From Opisthorchis felineus (taxonomy: Eukaryota; Platyhelminthes; Trematoda; Opisthorchiida; Opisthorchiidae), in contig SJOL01007141.1 in assembly GCA_004794785.1 (NCBI GenBank), positions 1,663,531 to 1,727,530 of the forward strand: DNA of 64,000 nucleotides. The letters are read 5' to 3'. The position numbers and the translations under genes are program-made. The notes below the pieces were generated by a model. That model did not search any database. It was not told where the DNA came from and saw nothing but the letters and a program-made list of their open reading frames with translations. The first letter of the stretch is position 1. The number at the start of each line of letters is the position of its first letter. Of this stretch, positions 11,045 to 21,858 are shown piece by piece.

Positions 11045-11750
11045 GAACAATTGCAAAATAACCTTACGAAGCCCAGTTCAGTTTTATAACTTGATCATAA
11101 CTTCCAATAGCAAAGTAAGATAAAATACACTTGACTCGAAAGCCCATTACAAGCTTTACAGAACGCGCTGGATATTTCGTTTTTGAATCGAAGATATGCT
11201 CTGGAAAATTGGCTTAAAACTTTGTGATCAACAGTAAAACCTGTTTATTCTAACGATGCTAATCAGAATGTTAGAATACAGTAACAAAGCTTCGAAAACG
11301 ATGAGTGTGGTTCACTAACTGAATATGTAAAAACAGGTCAGAAATACTGCTTCCGTAGAGAGGATTCGCTGTAGAAGCAGAGCGGTTTTTTTCAACTGCT
11401 TGACAAAGGTTAAAAAGTCTTCAGTCACCCACCCTTCAGTGAAAAATGCTGTGAGTGCGGAGTAATGGAAAACGGACAGACAAAAGAACAAACCACACAT
11501 CTTTAACTGTCCAGTACATCTAAGTATAGCAATTAAAGTGTCCCCTTTTCACCGCAAATTCGGCGTAAAGTGACACCAACCTTGTAAGCAGCCTCATGTC
11601 CTTACAATTCACAAAACAGGTGTTGCATTCATCAGGAGTGGGCTTTTGTGGTTGACGATAACACGTTTCCTTTTTTATTTGCATTTAGTGGTTGGTAATA
11701 GGATAAAGTCTAGTGTCCCCACTCGGTTCAAACAGTTTGTTCAATCGCTT

Positions 11751-11865
11751 CGAGATTGCTCAGTGGTTAACGCGTGAACTTACTGACCGGTGAGTCCGTG
11801 GTTCGAACCCAACCCCGGTGTCTCGACTACTGTCTAGGCTTGGGAAACTTGGTAGTATCTCAGAG
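11751..11865 (+). mobile_element. S1 SINE, 3'-truncated
   Basis: The tRNA-like head is present with box A (TTGCTCAGTGGTTAACGCG) and box B (GGTTCGAACCC). The body stops after GGTAGTATCTCAGAG, and the conserved 3' third is absent. Confidence 0.75.
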
Positions 11866-12126
11866 TACTTTTTCACTACCAATTGTTCTTACCAACATGT
11901 GACTTTTCATATTCGCATCCGAGATAGAGATAACGACACCCCACGAACCCTAGACCCCTTCCTCATTCCCCAGTTTCCGTCTTTCTCTATTCTCCTCGGA
12001 TCCTCACACCACATGACTACGTGTTCCCACTCCACTAATCGTACAACCCTCTGCGCTCTGTCGTGTTTTATCTTCATAACTCTTCAGCAGCTGAGGACGT
12101 ATGCGCTTGGTTTTTTTCTCATAAAA

Positions 12127-12193
12127 TCATCATCCTCATCACTGACAGCAACACCAGATGAGAACCTTGGTGCTTCACTGCCGTATAGCCATG
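12127..12193 (-). repeat. Solo 3' tail of LINE family A
   Basis: An antisense copy of the LINE-A terminus. On the + strand it reads CATCATCCTCATCACTGACA, then a degenerate hairpin, then GCTTCACTGCCGTATAGCCA. No other LINE sequence is attached, so this is an extremely 5'-truncated insertion. Confidence 0.55.
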
Positions 12194-13496
12194 TCTTTTC
12201 CTCATACATATGGACATATTATTTTTCGAAGAACTCATCAGCTTTTGTCCAAAGGTCCATATATATCCTCATCATGGGCCCGCACATGTTTATTCTCTGT
12301 TTCCTTAGGCCAGCAAACGTTCTTGTTTTGAACAGTTTAACCATGATGGTCTTCATACCGTTGCACGTAAGAATTGCATGCACGAACGTTGGTTACGTGG
12401 TTCTTCCTCATTCACTCACTCGGCTTACTTGTCCGCCCAAAAAAGCCGTCATCGATTGAACAATAAAGAAATCCATCTACAGAAAAACTAGACAAACATT
12501 AAACATCAATATCCATCTTCTTTCTCATGGTCGGGGTGTATTTTATCGTCCTTTTATCGTTACTACCACGACGAGTGTTCCTGAGTTTATGTTGGAAACT
12601 TCCAATCGTTCCATTGTCTTGTGTTCTTCTAGCCAAGGTTTCGTGGTCTACAGTCGGACTGTACTCTTTTTCGGGCCTTCTTCTGATCTCAGGACAAAAA
12701 TAGCACGTTTCTGCGGAAAACACCTTGACTGTCGTTTTGTTCACTTGATTGTCTGCACCTTATCTAGCGAGTGTTTCGCCGATTGATCTACCTTAATCCT
12801 ATGAACCATATATGACGTAGTAAAAAAACTCACTCACTGACATAGAGGCTACCTCGCGAAAAGTCCATAGGGGCAAAGTTGAGTTACTTCCGGTACATAT
12901 TCAGGTGATTAGTTAAGGCTGATTAGAACTGATTTGCAATACTACACTTTTTCGACAAAAATCAATGGAATTTTCTTTACAGCAAATGAACGTAGTATCC
13001 CTATTCGTTTATCACCTCACGAACATGATTTTTTTCGTGTGAGGTCACTAGCAAAACGATTTTCCCACTTGCGCTCTCTAATTCACAAGCAACGCCCAGT
13101 TCCTTTTGGACCGAAGCTTAGAAAGCGCTCTCCAGGCTCTCTTATAGAAAATTTTATTTGAATTCCCCGTCATTTTGACTTGGGCCTGCTTCACTCATAC
13201 TGACGCTCCGTAGTTTTATTGATTCTCCCACCAACTGCTCTTCTGGTGGCAGCAGCATTCTGCTAAAAAGCTGGAACGACTTCTTCCGCTTGTAAATCTG
13301 ATGATTCACCCTTACAATATCAGTCTACCAGCCGAGCTAATCAAACATGCGGTGTAGCTCCCTTTTTTGTTACCCGTACGCAGATTGACGTCACAACTAT
13401 CGGACATGCGGTTTATCTTTGTGGAGCATCATGTGTCTTATTTTACGGAAGACAAATCGTGTCCAGATTCATAAGTTAATATGACATCTTAATGGC

Positions 13497-13571
13497 TTCC
13501 AACCGAGAAACTTAGTTTCTCGGTTGGAACTACTCATAAGGTTACTGAAAACTCTTCGACTTTATGAGTAG
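13497..13571. repeat. Two adjacent perfect inverted repeats
   Basis: The first hairpin has 16-bp arms (TTCCAACCGAGAAACT and its exact complement) around a single T, at 13497-13529. The second has arms AACTACTCATAA and TTATGAGTAGTT, with the 5' arm starting at about 13529 and the 3' arm ending at about 13571. Part of the spacer (GGTTACTGAAAACTCTTCGAC) recurs in inverted form near 34460-34495, which ties this to a repeat family. A role is not apparent. Confidence 0.7.
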
Positions 13572-13644
13572 TTTGCTTGAGGAAAATATACTATGATATC
13601 TCGAATATCATTAAGCGTCCTTTGTGCAGCACATTCAGTTTAGA

Positions 13645-13730
13645 AGAATATCATAAACGAGAGATTCAGCTGGGATTCAGTTGAGTCTCCGGTTAGAACC
13701 AAATTGGTGTACAAGTGAATGTATTTCGAG
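13645..13730 (-). repeat. Repeat family D copy
   Basis: Contains CATAAACGAGAGATTCAGCT and GGATTCAGTTGAGTCTCCGG, followed by TTGGTGTACAAGTGAATGTA. These are the marks of a short dispersed repeat also seen at 21210, 32570, 34128-34362 and 59060. No coding potential is visible. Confidence 0.6.
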
Positions 13731-13824
13731 AACATAGTTTCGTTTGTTCCTTTCGTTTTGTCAACATTTCCACTTACCGTCTCACTCTTCCCCCTGTAAA
13801 AATATCGTCGCCACACTCAAACAG

Positions 13825-14004
13825 GGAGTATGGCGTCCTGAGTTTGGAGGCGTCGTCCAGGTAGCCGTCAAAATAGTGGAAACGCATCGTCTGACTGACA
13901 ACACGGATGAATTCCTCAACGAAGTAGGCGTAATGCACCGACTTAATCATCCGGATATCGTTCGCCTCTATGGGATCAGTGTAGAACCAGACGTCGTCAA
14001 AATT
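13825..14004 (+). CDS. TNK2: ACK1/TNK2-like kinase, exon 4 (kinase N-lobe)
   Basis: Residues 270-329, phase 0 to 0, joining FGKVFQ to GVWRPEFGGVVQVAVKIVE. The ATP-anchoring lysine is K285 in VAVK. The helix-C glutamate is E302 in EFLNEVGVM. HRLNHPDIVRLYGI is a typical tyrosine-kinase beta-4 lead-in. The acceptor is CTCAAACAG|GGA and the donor AAAATT|GTGAGT. Confidence 0.95.
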
Positions 14005-14289
14005 GTGAGTTCCCTTGTACGAAATCCTCTATTTTGTTATCTTCAGGATTATGGAATAGCAAGTGTACCTCACTTTCTACGTAAAATGCCTTCCTAATCC
14101 TAAATTCCTTTCTATTATCCGAGATGCCGCGGTTTCACGGCTAGGATCCATGGTTTCATCACACTGTCTTGTTTGATGTTTACTGGGTTTCTGATGCGCA
14201 GGTGAACGGTTACCGTTGTCAGTAGATCTGATGGAGTTGGGTTCATTCAGGCCTTTCACGGACGACTAATCCCAACGTTGGTAACTTAT

Positions 14290-14890
14290 CTCTCTATCCA
14301 TCCATCCATGATTATCGTATACGGCAACATCAGTGATGAGATTCACACTTCATCGCCATAAAACCACACCATGTTTGGAAAGCCCTAAATCAGGAAGAAC
14401 AAGGTGAGCTAGGTAGGGCCCTAACGCTAACTTACCCAAACCTTCCGGGCTACGTGCATGTGCAAACACAGAGTCTCGGTGGAAACAAACTGCACGGACA
14501 CTACTCCCATCTGTCAGTAGCCACCTCTTGCAGCATAACCAGTAAGGCTCAGGGAGCGCCACATAAACCCTACTGTTGAAGGTGGGCTGTACTCGTAATA
14601 ATCTTCTGCTATGCCACCTTTTGGTTTGCGCTGTTCCGACGGATGCATCACATGTGACAACCGCCGCAGTAGACGATCAGCTGCAATCGTAGAACATGAC
14701 TGAGTCACCGCCGTTTATGGTGCTGCATGTTTTCCATACCTGAACCACACGGTGCGTAGCTGAACCCATATCCTCCAGTAAATTTGACGAATCCCAACCG
14801 GCTACGGTTGTGAGGTACCAATGACCAGTCAACTAAAAGGTCCCATTCGGTATAGACAATCATATAACAACAGAATCCGCGGTTTGGCAT
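14290..14890 (-). mobile_element. LINE family A 3' fragment, decayed
   Basis: On the - strand a frameshifted C-terminal RT extension is readable: CGSGMENMQHHKRR, then ADRLLRRLSHVMHPSEQRKP. It matches IAENIQHHQLRWLGHVLR and the following residues in the antisense copy at 59.4-59.7 kb. It ends near 14300-14360 with the LINE 3' hairpin and an ATGG-rich tail. It is a dead 5'-truncated insertion. Confidence 0.7.
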
Positions 14891-15676
14891 CTTACTAGCA
14901 CCATTTTATGCCCAGTGATGCATCTTCAAATGCCACATGGCATTAATGAGCCAACATTATTCGAGTGTTGGAAATTTGTGCAACGCCTTCATCAGATTCA
15001 CTTCCATGCGAAGTGGTCCAACTGCCAAGATAAGTAACGCGAACCCAAGTACTCAGTTTTGCCTCTTGAGTCTCGTGGGGCATGTCCGGAGACTCACTCT
15101 GAAACATTACCTAACACTTGTATGTTGAAATCCTGCACCAATAGGGAATCATAGTAAGACCGTCAATTGGTTAACAATTGCTACCTTGTTCATCTGAACC
15201 AGTGGGAACAATGTTGTCTGTTCATACGTAGTTGTCTTCTGAGCCAGATTGAAGAGAACCAGGGATCTCGAAGTTCGTGGAGCTTCTCTTACATTGGTTC
15301 ATCAGTGATGGATTCGAATGGAAATGGGGCTGGACGTCTTTGCCAAGAACCGCTGAGTCGAAGCTCTTGGAGAGATGAGGATGTCCTCTCGCAGGCTAAA
15401 ATCTGTTCGAACCTAAGGATTGGACATGGTTCGCAAGTACATGGGGCATATGGTGTTGTGAAGAGCATGTGGGCAGAAGAACCGACCAGCCGATAGAGTC
15501 TATCTTAACTGTTATTTCAAGAAACACCCAAATCGTAGATCGCCATATAGCCGCTGTTCCGCGAAGTCTGTCAAACCTACTAGCCCTTGGATCACTGGAA
15601 ACACGGTGCGTTTGAACATCTTTGGAATTTCATTTCATATTAATTTGATCAAACGGTAGACCACGAAGTAGTCCTC

Positions 15677-16215
15677 GGTGTGTTCTCTGAGCTGGGCAGT
15701 TTAATTGCAAACGTTTCACCTCCAGTCAAGGTGACACCATCAGTACGTTGTTAGCGCGCATAGTGGAGAGTAGCGATGGGTCGGTGGTTGTGCGTGCAGT
15801 AGTTTTGCATGTTTGTCAATATACGTGCTGCTAGCCGGGGCTGATCTTTGTTCACGATTGGTTGTTCGGTCGGGCAGTTCCGTTGATTGATCTGCTACCA
15901 TGTGTCCTGATTGGTCGATAGCCACGTAACCTTTGAGCTTGGCCTCCCCCGCTCTCGTAATCTGGTCGTTGTTGGAATAACCTCTGTCCTGACACTGGGT
16001 TGCAGACCAACCAGTAGAACCGCCCGACCGAATGACCAATCGTGATCGAAGGCCAGCCCCGGCTAGCATCACGTACATCAACGCACACGGAACCCTATTC
16101 AACGTACACCCGCCGACCCATCGTTACTCTCCACTACAATCCCTAACAGCGTACTGATGATGTCACCTCGATTAGTGGTGAAACGTTTGCACACAAATTG
16201 CCCTGTTCAGCGAAC
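15677..16215. repeat. 540-bp foldback (two inverted copies, about 200 bp each)
   Basis: The left arm (about 15677-15882) and right arm (about 16014-16215) are diverged inverted copies separated by about 130 bp. Matching blocks include GTAGCGATGGGTCGG with CCGACCCATCGTTAC, CTAGCCGGGGCTG with CCAGCCCCGGCTAG, and GGGCAGTTTAATTGCAAACG with CGTTTGCACACAAATTGCCC. Each arm carries a CTGATG...GAAACGTTTGC block. This arrangement resembles the terminal repeats of Penelope-like elements, but no protein is encoded between the arms. Confidence 0.7.
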
Positions 16216-16899
16216 AAACCAACGACCATCTACGCTACCTGAGCTAGTAACATTCGCCTCAATAGCAGACTAATAAGTAGTATGGTTTCAGTGTATTTTT
16301 GAGTCCTTTCCGATGATGCTCATTAGATTACCGTGTTTGTCTGTCTGACTACTGTGGAGTGAATACACGCTTTATGCACCCGAACGGTGATTTATGGTGT
16401 AGTTTGAGTGACGCATTGGTAACCTGAAAATATGAAGTGGGCATGCAGAAATATTGTACTCCATGTAAATTTCACCAAAAAATTTCTGTCATACAGGCGT
16501 TGCGCGTTAACAAACATTAAGATAAGGGTGCGAGGCGAATGCCGTATCCACAGCCTCAGTGCATAAACTAAGGTTAGCTGGGCTTCGGTGAAAATGGATT
16601 AAGCGTGAACGAACAATTCAAGGTTACTTGTGATCGTTGCCTCGATTACTTCGCCGACGAGTGCCTGTGAATGCAAGCCTAAGTGACAGTGTGAAGTGAA
16701 AGATTACTGGGACGGTCACTAGATTGCCTCCCTTGAATGAAGGGAAATCCTACGTCCCCGAACTTCCGATCATTAAGTGGCCAGGAATAGCCCTGAGAAC
16801 GACCCAAGACTACATTTAGTCCGGTCCGCAGATTCATGCGAGCTTCAGATGTATGAAGCCTACGGTCGGGCGCAATATCAGTGTGTTCAAATTACATTG

Positions 16900-17265
16900 A
16901 CTAAAGAATGACGTTCGGGGCAATAATGAAAGAAGATAATAGAGACTTGAATAAAGGAGCCACTCTTTAGGTAACAAATTCACGATAACTCATTGTTATC
17001 ACACTAGCCAAGGAATCCATTGCAATTGTGTGAACTGAAATCACAGCGGGTGTTGAGGGTTGTTTGAGGTTAGAAAGTGATCAGTTGGCCATCTTCGAGT
17101 CTTACTCATTGTCCCAAGACTCGACGAACTGCGTAACCTAATCACTTGGCCTGATAAAGATTTTGTGTCAAAAACGAAACGTTACCCAACAATAAATCTA
17201 ACGATTGTTCTGCAGACTTTTCCGAAACGATGAATTCTCGTTTTCAAACGTTTTCCAATCGATCG
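16900..17265 (+). mobile_element. Penelope-like 3' region remnant with degenerate hammerhead-like motif
   Basis: Shares ATCACTTGGCCTGATAAAG, GTGTCAAAAACGAAACGTTA and TTCCGAAACGATGAATTCTC with the region at 56.4-56.5 kb that follows a Penelope-like endonuclease end. The core at 17151-17180 is CTGATAA - hairpin - GAAAC, so the key G of CTGATGA is lost. The left boundary is uncertain. Confidence 0.5.
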
Positions 17266-18788
17266 AACCGAATAATTTATTGTGGAACGCCGATTCCCGG
17301 TGACAAACATGAAGCGAAGAGCATTTCGGCAGAATGCATGAGTCCGTGTAATTTTGTGACATCCTATTCAGCTGCGTATTATCATCACGTTATAGGTGAA
17401 ATGGAGAAAACTGTCAATGTAACGGTTGTTCAGTGTTAAACCGAATGCAAGTTGTGAAAACAAATCCAATACTAGCTACATGTAGCGATTTTTCTTGGGT
17501 GGGGGAGACTAACAAAGGGAGTCTTGTCACGGTGGAGTCGGATCAAGGCTAGTGATAGGAATAAAATGGGGGTAGGGAATGGGCGTGTTGGTCTGTCATC
17601 TGTTCATACAAACCCTATCAGACAGCGATTTATTTCCGAATGCACAGGTTTGGTTTCAGAATGACACTGACCTGTGATCGAAACTCTGGGCTTTTTAAGG
17701 AAACCTGTGGAACTTAGTGGTTGGTTTAATTCATGAATTTTGACTGACGAATCTATCCACTGGAATTCTAAGTCGTTTTATAAAGATGAAACACTAGTTT
17801 TCCATATCTGTCGGAACCTGGGACCACGAACAACTCAAAGTAGCGGATGTGGGTGATAACAACCAGCGATTGGTGAATGTCTTTCAGAGTCGAAGAGAAG
17901 AACTGTCACTTCCGTGTTTAGCAGAAGTACACAGATATCAAATAAATGACTTGTGTACGGTTCAAAAAGATACGAGAATGTCACGGCTAGATGACGTTAT
18001 CAGAAAAGGTAATCTTCACAAAAGCATAAAGTTCGCTACAAGACATCATCGATAGCCTTTCAGAGGTGGTAAATGATGGTCTATTGTCTTTCAGAGCTTC
18101 AAAAGAGCTGTTTCGATGTTGGGAAGGTGAGTATTAGTTAGGTTTACGTTAAATAAGTCCAGTGGTGTTGAACATTTTGTCTTAGCAAGTTTTGTGGCGA
18201 GGCACTGTTCCCCAGGAAGCTGTTGACAGCATTTATGCTTGCTAGCCCTGTTAGAATTAAACATTGGATGCACTCAACACCGGTGAGTCCTCTTTCTATT
18301 ACAAACTCCTTTTGCAAAGAATTCTAGAGGTTGACCACAAATTGCAGTGGATATAAGATAATCCAAGGCCCACATCACCCGAATTTGAGTGGAAGCATGA
18401 GTGTAAAGTTTCCACCGTTGCTTATGGTCTCCAAGATTATTTCTATATTTTGCTCTTAAGCTTCTTTTGTGCCCGTAAAATCACTCAAAGTAATGGCCGA
18501 ATGATATCTCAAACCGTACTTCAGCAGTGCGACCTCTAGGCTGAGGTCTTATCGTAGTCTTAAGGCACAACTTCAGAGTACGTCTGTTCGACTTTTTGGT
18601 GCCGCTTGAAGGTTCACCGACCACGATCGTGTGCGTTCGAAATATTGATACTTTGCAGTCTATGTCCGTCAAGCGTGGGCTGCGGGGCATTAGAATGTAG
18701 TTGTCGCCGCTCTTCTGTAAGCCGGATTCAGGTCAAATCTGACGGAGGAATGCGCCAAACTGATTGATTTCCGGTCGCTTGGTGGCGA

Positions 18789-18863
18789 TCGTCATTATCA
18801 TCATCACCATCATTGACAGCAGTACACCAGTAATACATCCTGGCGCTCAACTGCCCTACAACG
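18789..18863 (-). repeat. Solo 3' tail of LINE family A
   Basis: Antisense tail: a CAT-rich microsatellite, then TTGACAGCAGTACACCAG, then CAACTGCCCTACAAC. The hairpin is decayed. Confidence 0.5.
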
Positions 18864-19368
18864 GTGATGAGAGAAGGCCTTGGTAAAAAATGAAAAGGAG
18901 GAGGAATGTGCAACGACTTATTGCGGAGAACCCTATGTCCTTAGGAAAAATAATCAAGACTCGGTTCCTAACTCTTTTTACAGCATTAAAATTAACATAT
19001 CTAGACATCGTGTTGACAAAGGGCGTTGTCAGCGGAATTGACTCACCGTTCTTCGCAAACTTTATCTGACATAAGTCCAACGCACAATGACAGGATTGGA
19101 AATGACAGCATGCGTACCACTGGGATTGGTTGCCGTGCCATATTGTTCAGGAGTTCCAGCTACGTTCAAGTAGGATCACGTGGGCTCAAGTCGGGAAGAC
19201 ACGAAGATCCCATCACTTCACGTTGCCATGTATTAGACAACAGAGGCAGCTGAAAATTCGCGATTTTTGGAGGCAACAAAAAACTTGTGTGATGTGCTGC
19301 AGTAAATGTCGAGTATAAAGAACACTTGGCTTGATCTGCTCCAAAGAACTCATAACAGTCAAGTATCA

Positions 19369-19544
19369 TTCAGCTGTAGCACCCTTTCGGTGCCTAACTG
19401 CCATGCCACCGGAAGAAAGCACGAGGGCTGAGATACTGCCAGGTTGCCCAAGCCTAGACAGGGGAAGTCGAGAGGCAGAGGTCGGGTTCGAACCACGGAC
19501 CTTCCGGTCAGTAGATTCGCGCTCTAACCACTGAGCCATCTCGT
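19369..19544 (-). mobile_element. tRNA-derived SINE (S1), antisense
   Basis: Near full length. Read on the - strand it begins ACGAGATGGCTCAGTGGTTA, has a slightly altered box B (GTTCGAACCC preceded by GTG), and ends ACAGCTGAATG. No convincing target-site duplication is seen. Confidence 0.85.
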
Positions 19545-20080
19545 AACAAATCCTGGATGAACGTGGTCACTGGTCGCTGTGTCCTAGTGGCGGGGCCCCA
19601 TGTAGATCATCGGGTGCTTCAATCGGGATTTAGTTCACATTTTCAGCTTCCATACTCCGAGGCTCTTACGATTAACCAACAACGTGCACCGCGTCGCACA
19701 CTAGGACTGAGAACACCCGTCAGTCGTCTTCTGGTCCCACTTAGCCGAACTGGCGCACACACCAACGAGAAGCCGATCAATCGTAATATCTCGTCAATTT
19801 AGTCCTGTTGGTCCTTTTTCATTTTCATCACCCACTAGCAGTATGAATCATGTGTGACATAGCAGTCTGGTTCACCATTCGTACACACTGTGTTCTTAGG
19901 TGTACGCTCGTTTGACAGTCAAGCGAATACAGGCGTCCACCACCTACAGGAATAATATGAGTTTGAAGTTCAGAGCACTTGTTTGTATTTGCGGTTATAC
20001 ACCACTATTGTAATGACTAATATGCACATGAACCCACTCACTAATAAATCGGGCAAATTATTGATACTGTGTCCAACTCT

Positions 20081-20136
20081 ATCATCGTCATCATCATCGA
20101 CAGCATGACATCAGTGTTCAACACCGATGTTCCACC
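20081..20136 (-). repeat. Solo 3' tail of LINE family A
   Basis: ATCATCGTCATCATCATCGA, then CATCAGTGTTCAACACCGATG. The hairpin arms are nearly intact. No further LINE sequence is attached. Confidence 0.55.
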
Positions 20137-21666
20137 AATTGAATTGGAAGGAAATGAATAGCCGTTTGTGGCCAAACGAACTGTATCCGTTTCCGGACAT
20201 GATAAGTTGGCAAAGCAACAAAAGACCCACTAATGGGTCACGCAACTCAATAATGGGCCATCACCACGTACAAAAAGTGCACATTTCGAATTTGATCGGA
20301 TAAGCTCAGACTTCTGAAAAGAGTATGGCAGTTCAGCGCTGAAAACTACCAGATTTTATGGAATGTTGTCATTCAGGCCTTGCTTATGGCGATTTTAATA
20401 TTTTTGTCTGCTTTTCCATCGGTCGTTTAATTTTGATACATCACTGGCAGAAGCTAATGAAGTTCCGATTAATTATCCCCTTAACCCATTGATCATGAAT
20501 TCTCTGTACTGTAAACGTTCTCCATCTCATCCCGCACGAATGTCTTGAACGTAGGGAGACAGGTTTCTTTTGACAGACACGCTACCGTTAAAATATGTAC
20601 GAAGCCACCACTTCACCGACAATTAGTTATGGTTGTGCAGCTTTCCATCGGATCGACCAATGTGGAATGGCATATTGCCTCATTTTGGGTGGTATCGCTT
20701 TCCTGGATGTCTACTTAGGCCTCCTCCCTTCCTTCTGTGCTACTTCCATGCTTTTGTAACCAATGCACTTTTTCTTGCCATCGTTTTTAGTGGGTTCACA
20801 CCATTGAATGAAGAAAACCATGACCCACTCATCATCTTACATAATAACCAATATCTCCTGTTCTGTGACCTCTTAGCTGGGGACGCTCGAACCCCTCGGA
20901 ATTTGCAGGGCCAAACTAATGTCGCTAGGTCCTACGAAATCATGGCTCTTAGTTCTAGAGACTATAGGGCGATCTACGTGGTTCCAAATCCTCTTTACAC
21001 GTCTAAAGAAATGAATGTGTGATTATTCCTGTTGAAAACTACATGCCAACTACGTAGTTCAGAGTAATCTCAAATTTCCTTACGGACATCTTGTTCCTGC
21101 TTGAATGGTTGTGGGTAATTTGGAAATCTGCACTTCTCAAAATCAAATGCCGTTAACGAGACACTCGACAGAACCTTCCGTTTGCATGCAGCAAATCCAG
21201 CTAGATAATGTCATAAACGAGAAATCCAGATGAGTGTTCCATTAGTGCCATCTTGATATGCAAATTCGCCGATTCCCCGTACGTACGGTTTGTTGCTCAA
21301 GCACGGTGTAAGATTGATTCGAATCCGGATACTAGGCACCATGTCAAGATACCATCATGCACTCTAAAAAGGGCTTTCCGAGGGTTTTCATCATCCTCAT
21401 AATTAGTGTCGAATCAAGATGGCTACTGTTGTTTTTTGTCGCGTCTGGCCTTCTGACTCTAGCTTAGCTCTTGAATTATGCAGGTATCGATTGATCTTCA
21501 CATTATATAACTGAACTGATCCATCTTAGTAAGTGGCGCTCCTGTGACCTTCCTCGACACAAACCGCAGCACTACTCTGGAACACTAGCACTTTTAGCCC
21601 GACAAACCTTATCTGTAGGCATCCTTCCTAGCCACATACGTTTCATCGACTGTGTACACCTTCCAG

Positions 21667-21858
21667 GTCACCGAATTAGCCCCACTGCGTTCTTTGCTTG
21701 AGTGCCTGCGTGAACCGGAACTCCGACCCAGCTTCCCAGTTCCAGTGTTGCATCGGTTTGCTGTTCAGGTCGCCCGTGGAATGGCCTATTTGGAAGAGCA
21801 TGGTCTGGTCCATCGCGATCTGGCTGCAAGGAATCTTTTGGTCTTCAGTAAGGACCTG
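21667..21858 (+). CDS. TNK2: ACK1/TNK2-like kinase, exon 5 (hinge and catalytic loop)
   Basis: Residues 330-393, phase 0 to 0. VTELAPLRSLLECLRE is very close to the ACK hinge (VTELAPLGSLLDRLRK), with threonine T331 as gatekeeper. The catalytic loop is HRDLAARN at residues 378-385, with D380 as base and the AAR form typical of non-Src tyrosine kinases. The acceptor is TTCCAG|GTC and the donor CTG|GTAAGC. Confidence 0.96.

Larger units (their letters stand above)
9730..13824 (+). other. Kinase intron 3 with SINEs, a LINE tail and hairpins
   Basis: 4.1-kb GT-AG intron. It holds three S1 SINE copies (10153-10216, 10857-11044, 11751-11865), an antisense LINE-A tail (12127-12193), two perfect hairpins (13497-13571) and a copy of repeat family D (about 13645-13730). 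The rest shows nothing recognisable. Confidence 0.65.
14005..21666 (+). other. Kinase intron 4, rich in repeats
   Basis: 7.7-kb GT-AG intron. It contains an antisense LINE-A fragment (14290-14890), a 540-bp foldback (15677-16215), Penelope-like 3' DNA with a degenerate hammerhead-like motif (about 16900-17265), LINE tails (18789-18863 and 20081-20136), an S1 SINE (19369-19544) and a family D piece (21205-21245). The remaining open frames have no recognisable domains. Confidence 0.6.

Noticed and set aside
11818..12459. 213-codon open frame, one of the longest in the window
   Set aside because: It begins inside a SINE, crosses an antisense LINE tail, lies in a kinase intron and is rich in low-information hydrophobic residues. 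No domain is visible.
17849..18055. Possible Penelope-like or host coding fragment near 17.9 kb
   Set aside because: A single 68-codon frame with no motif I can name. Closeness to Penelope-like DNA alone is not enough.
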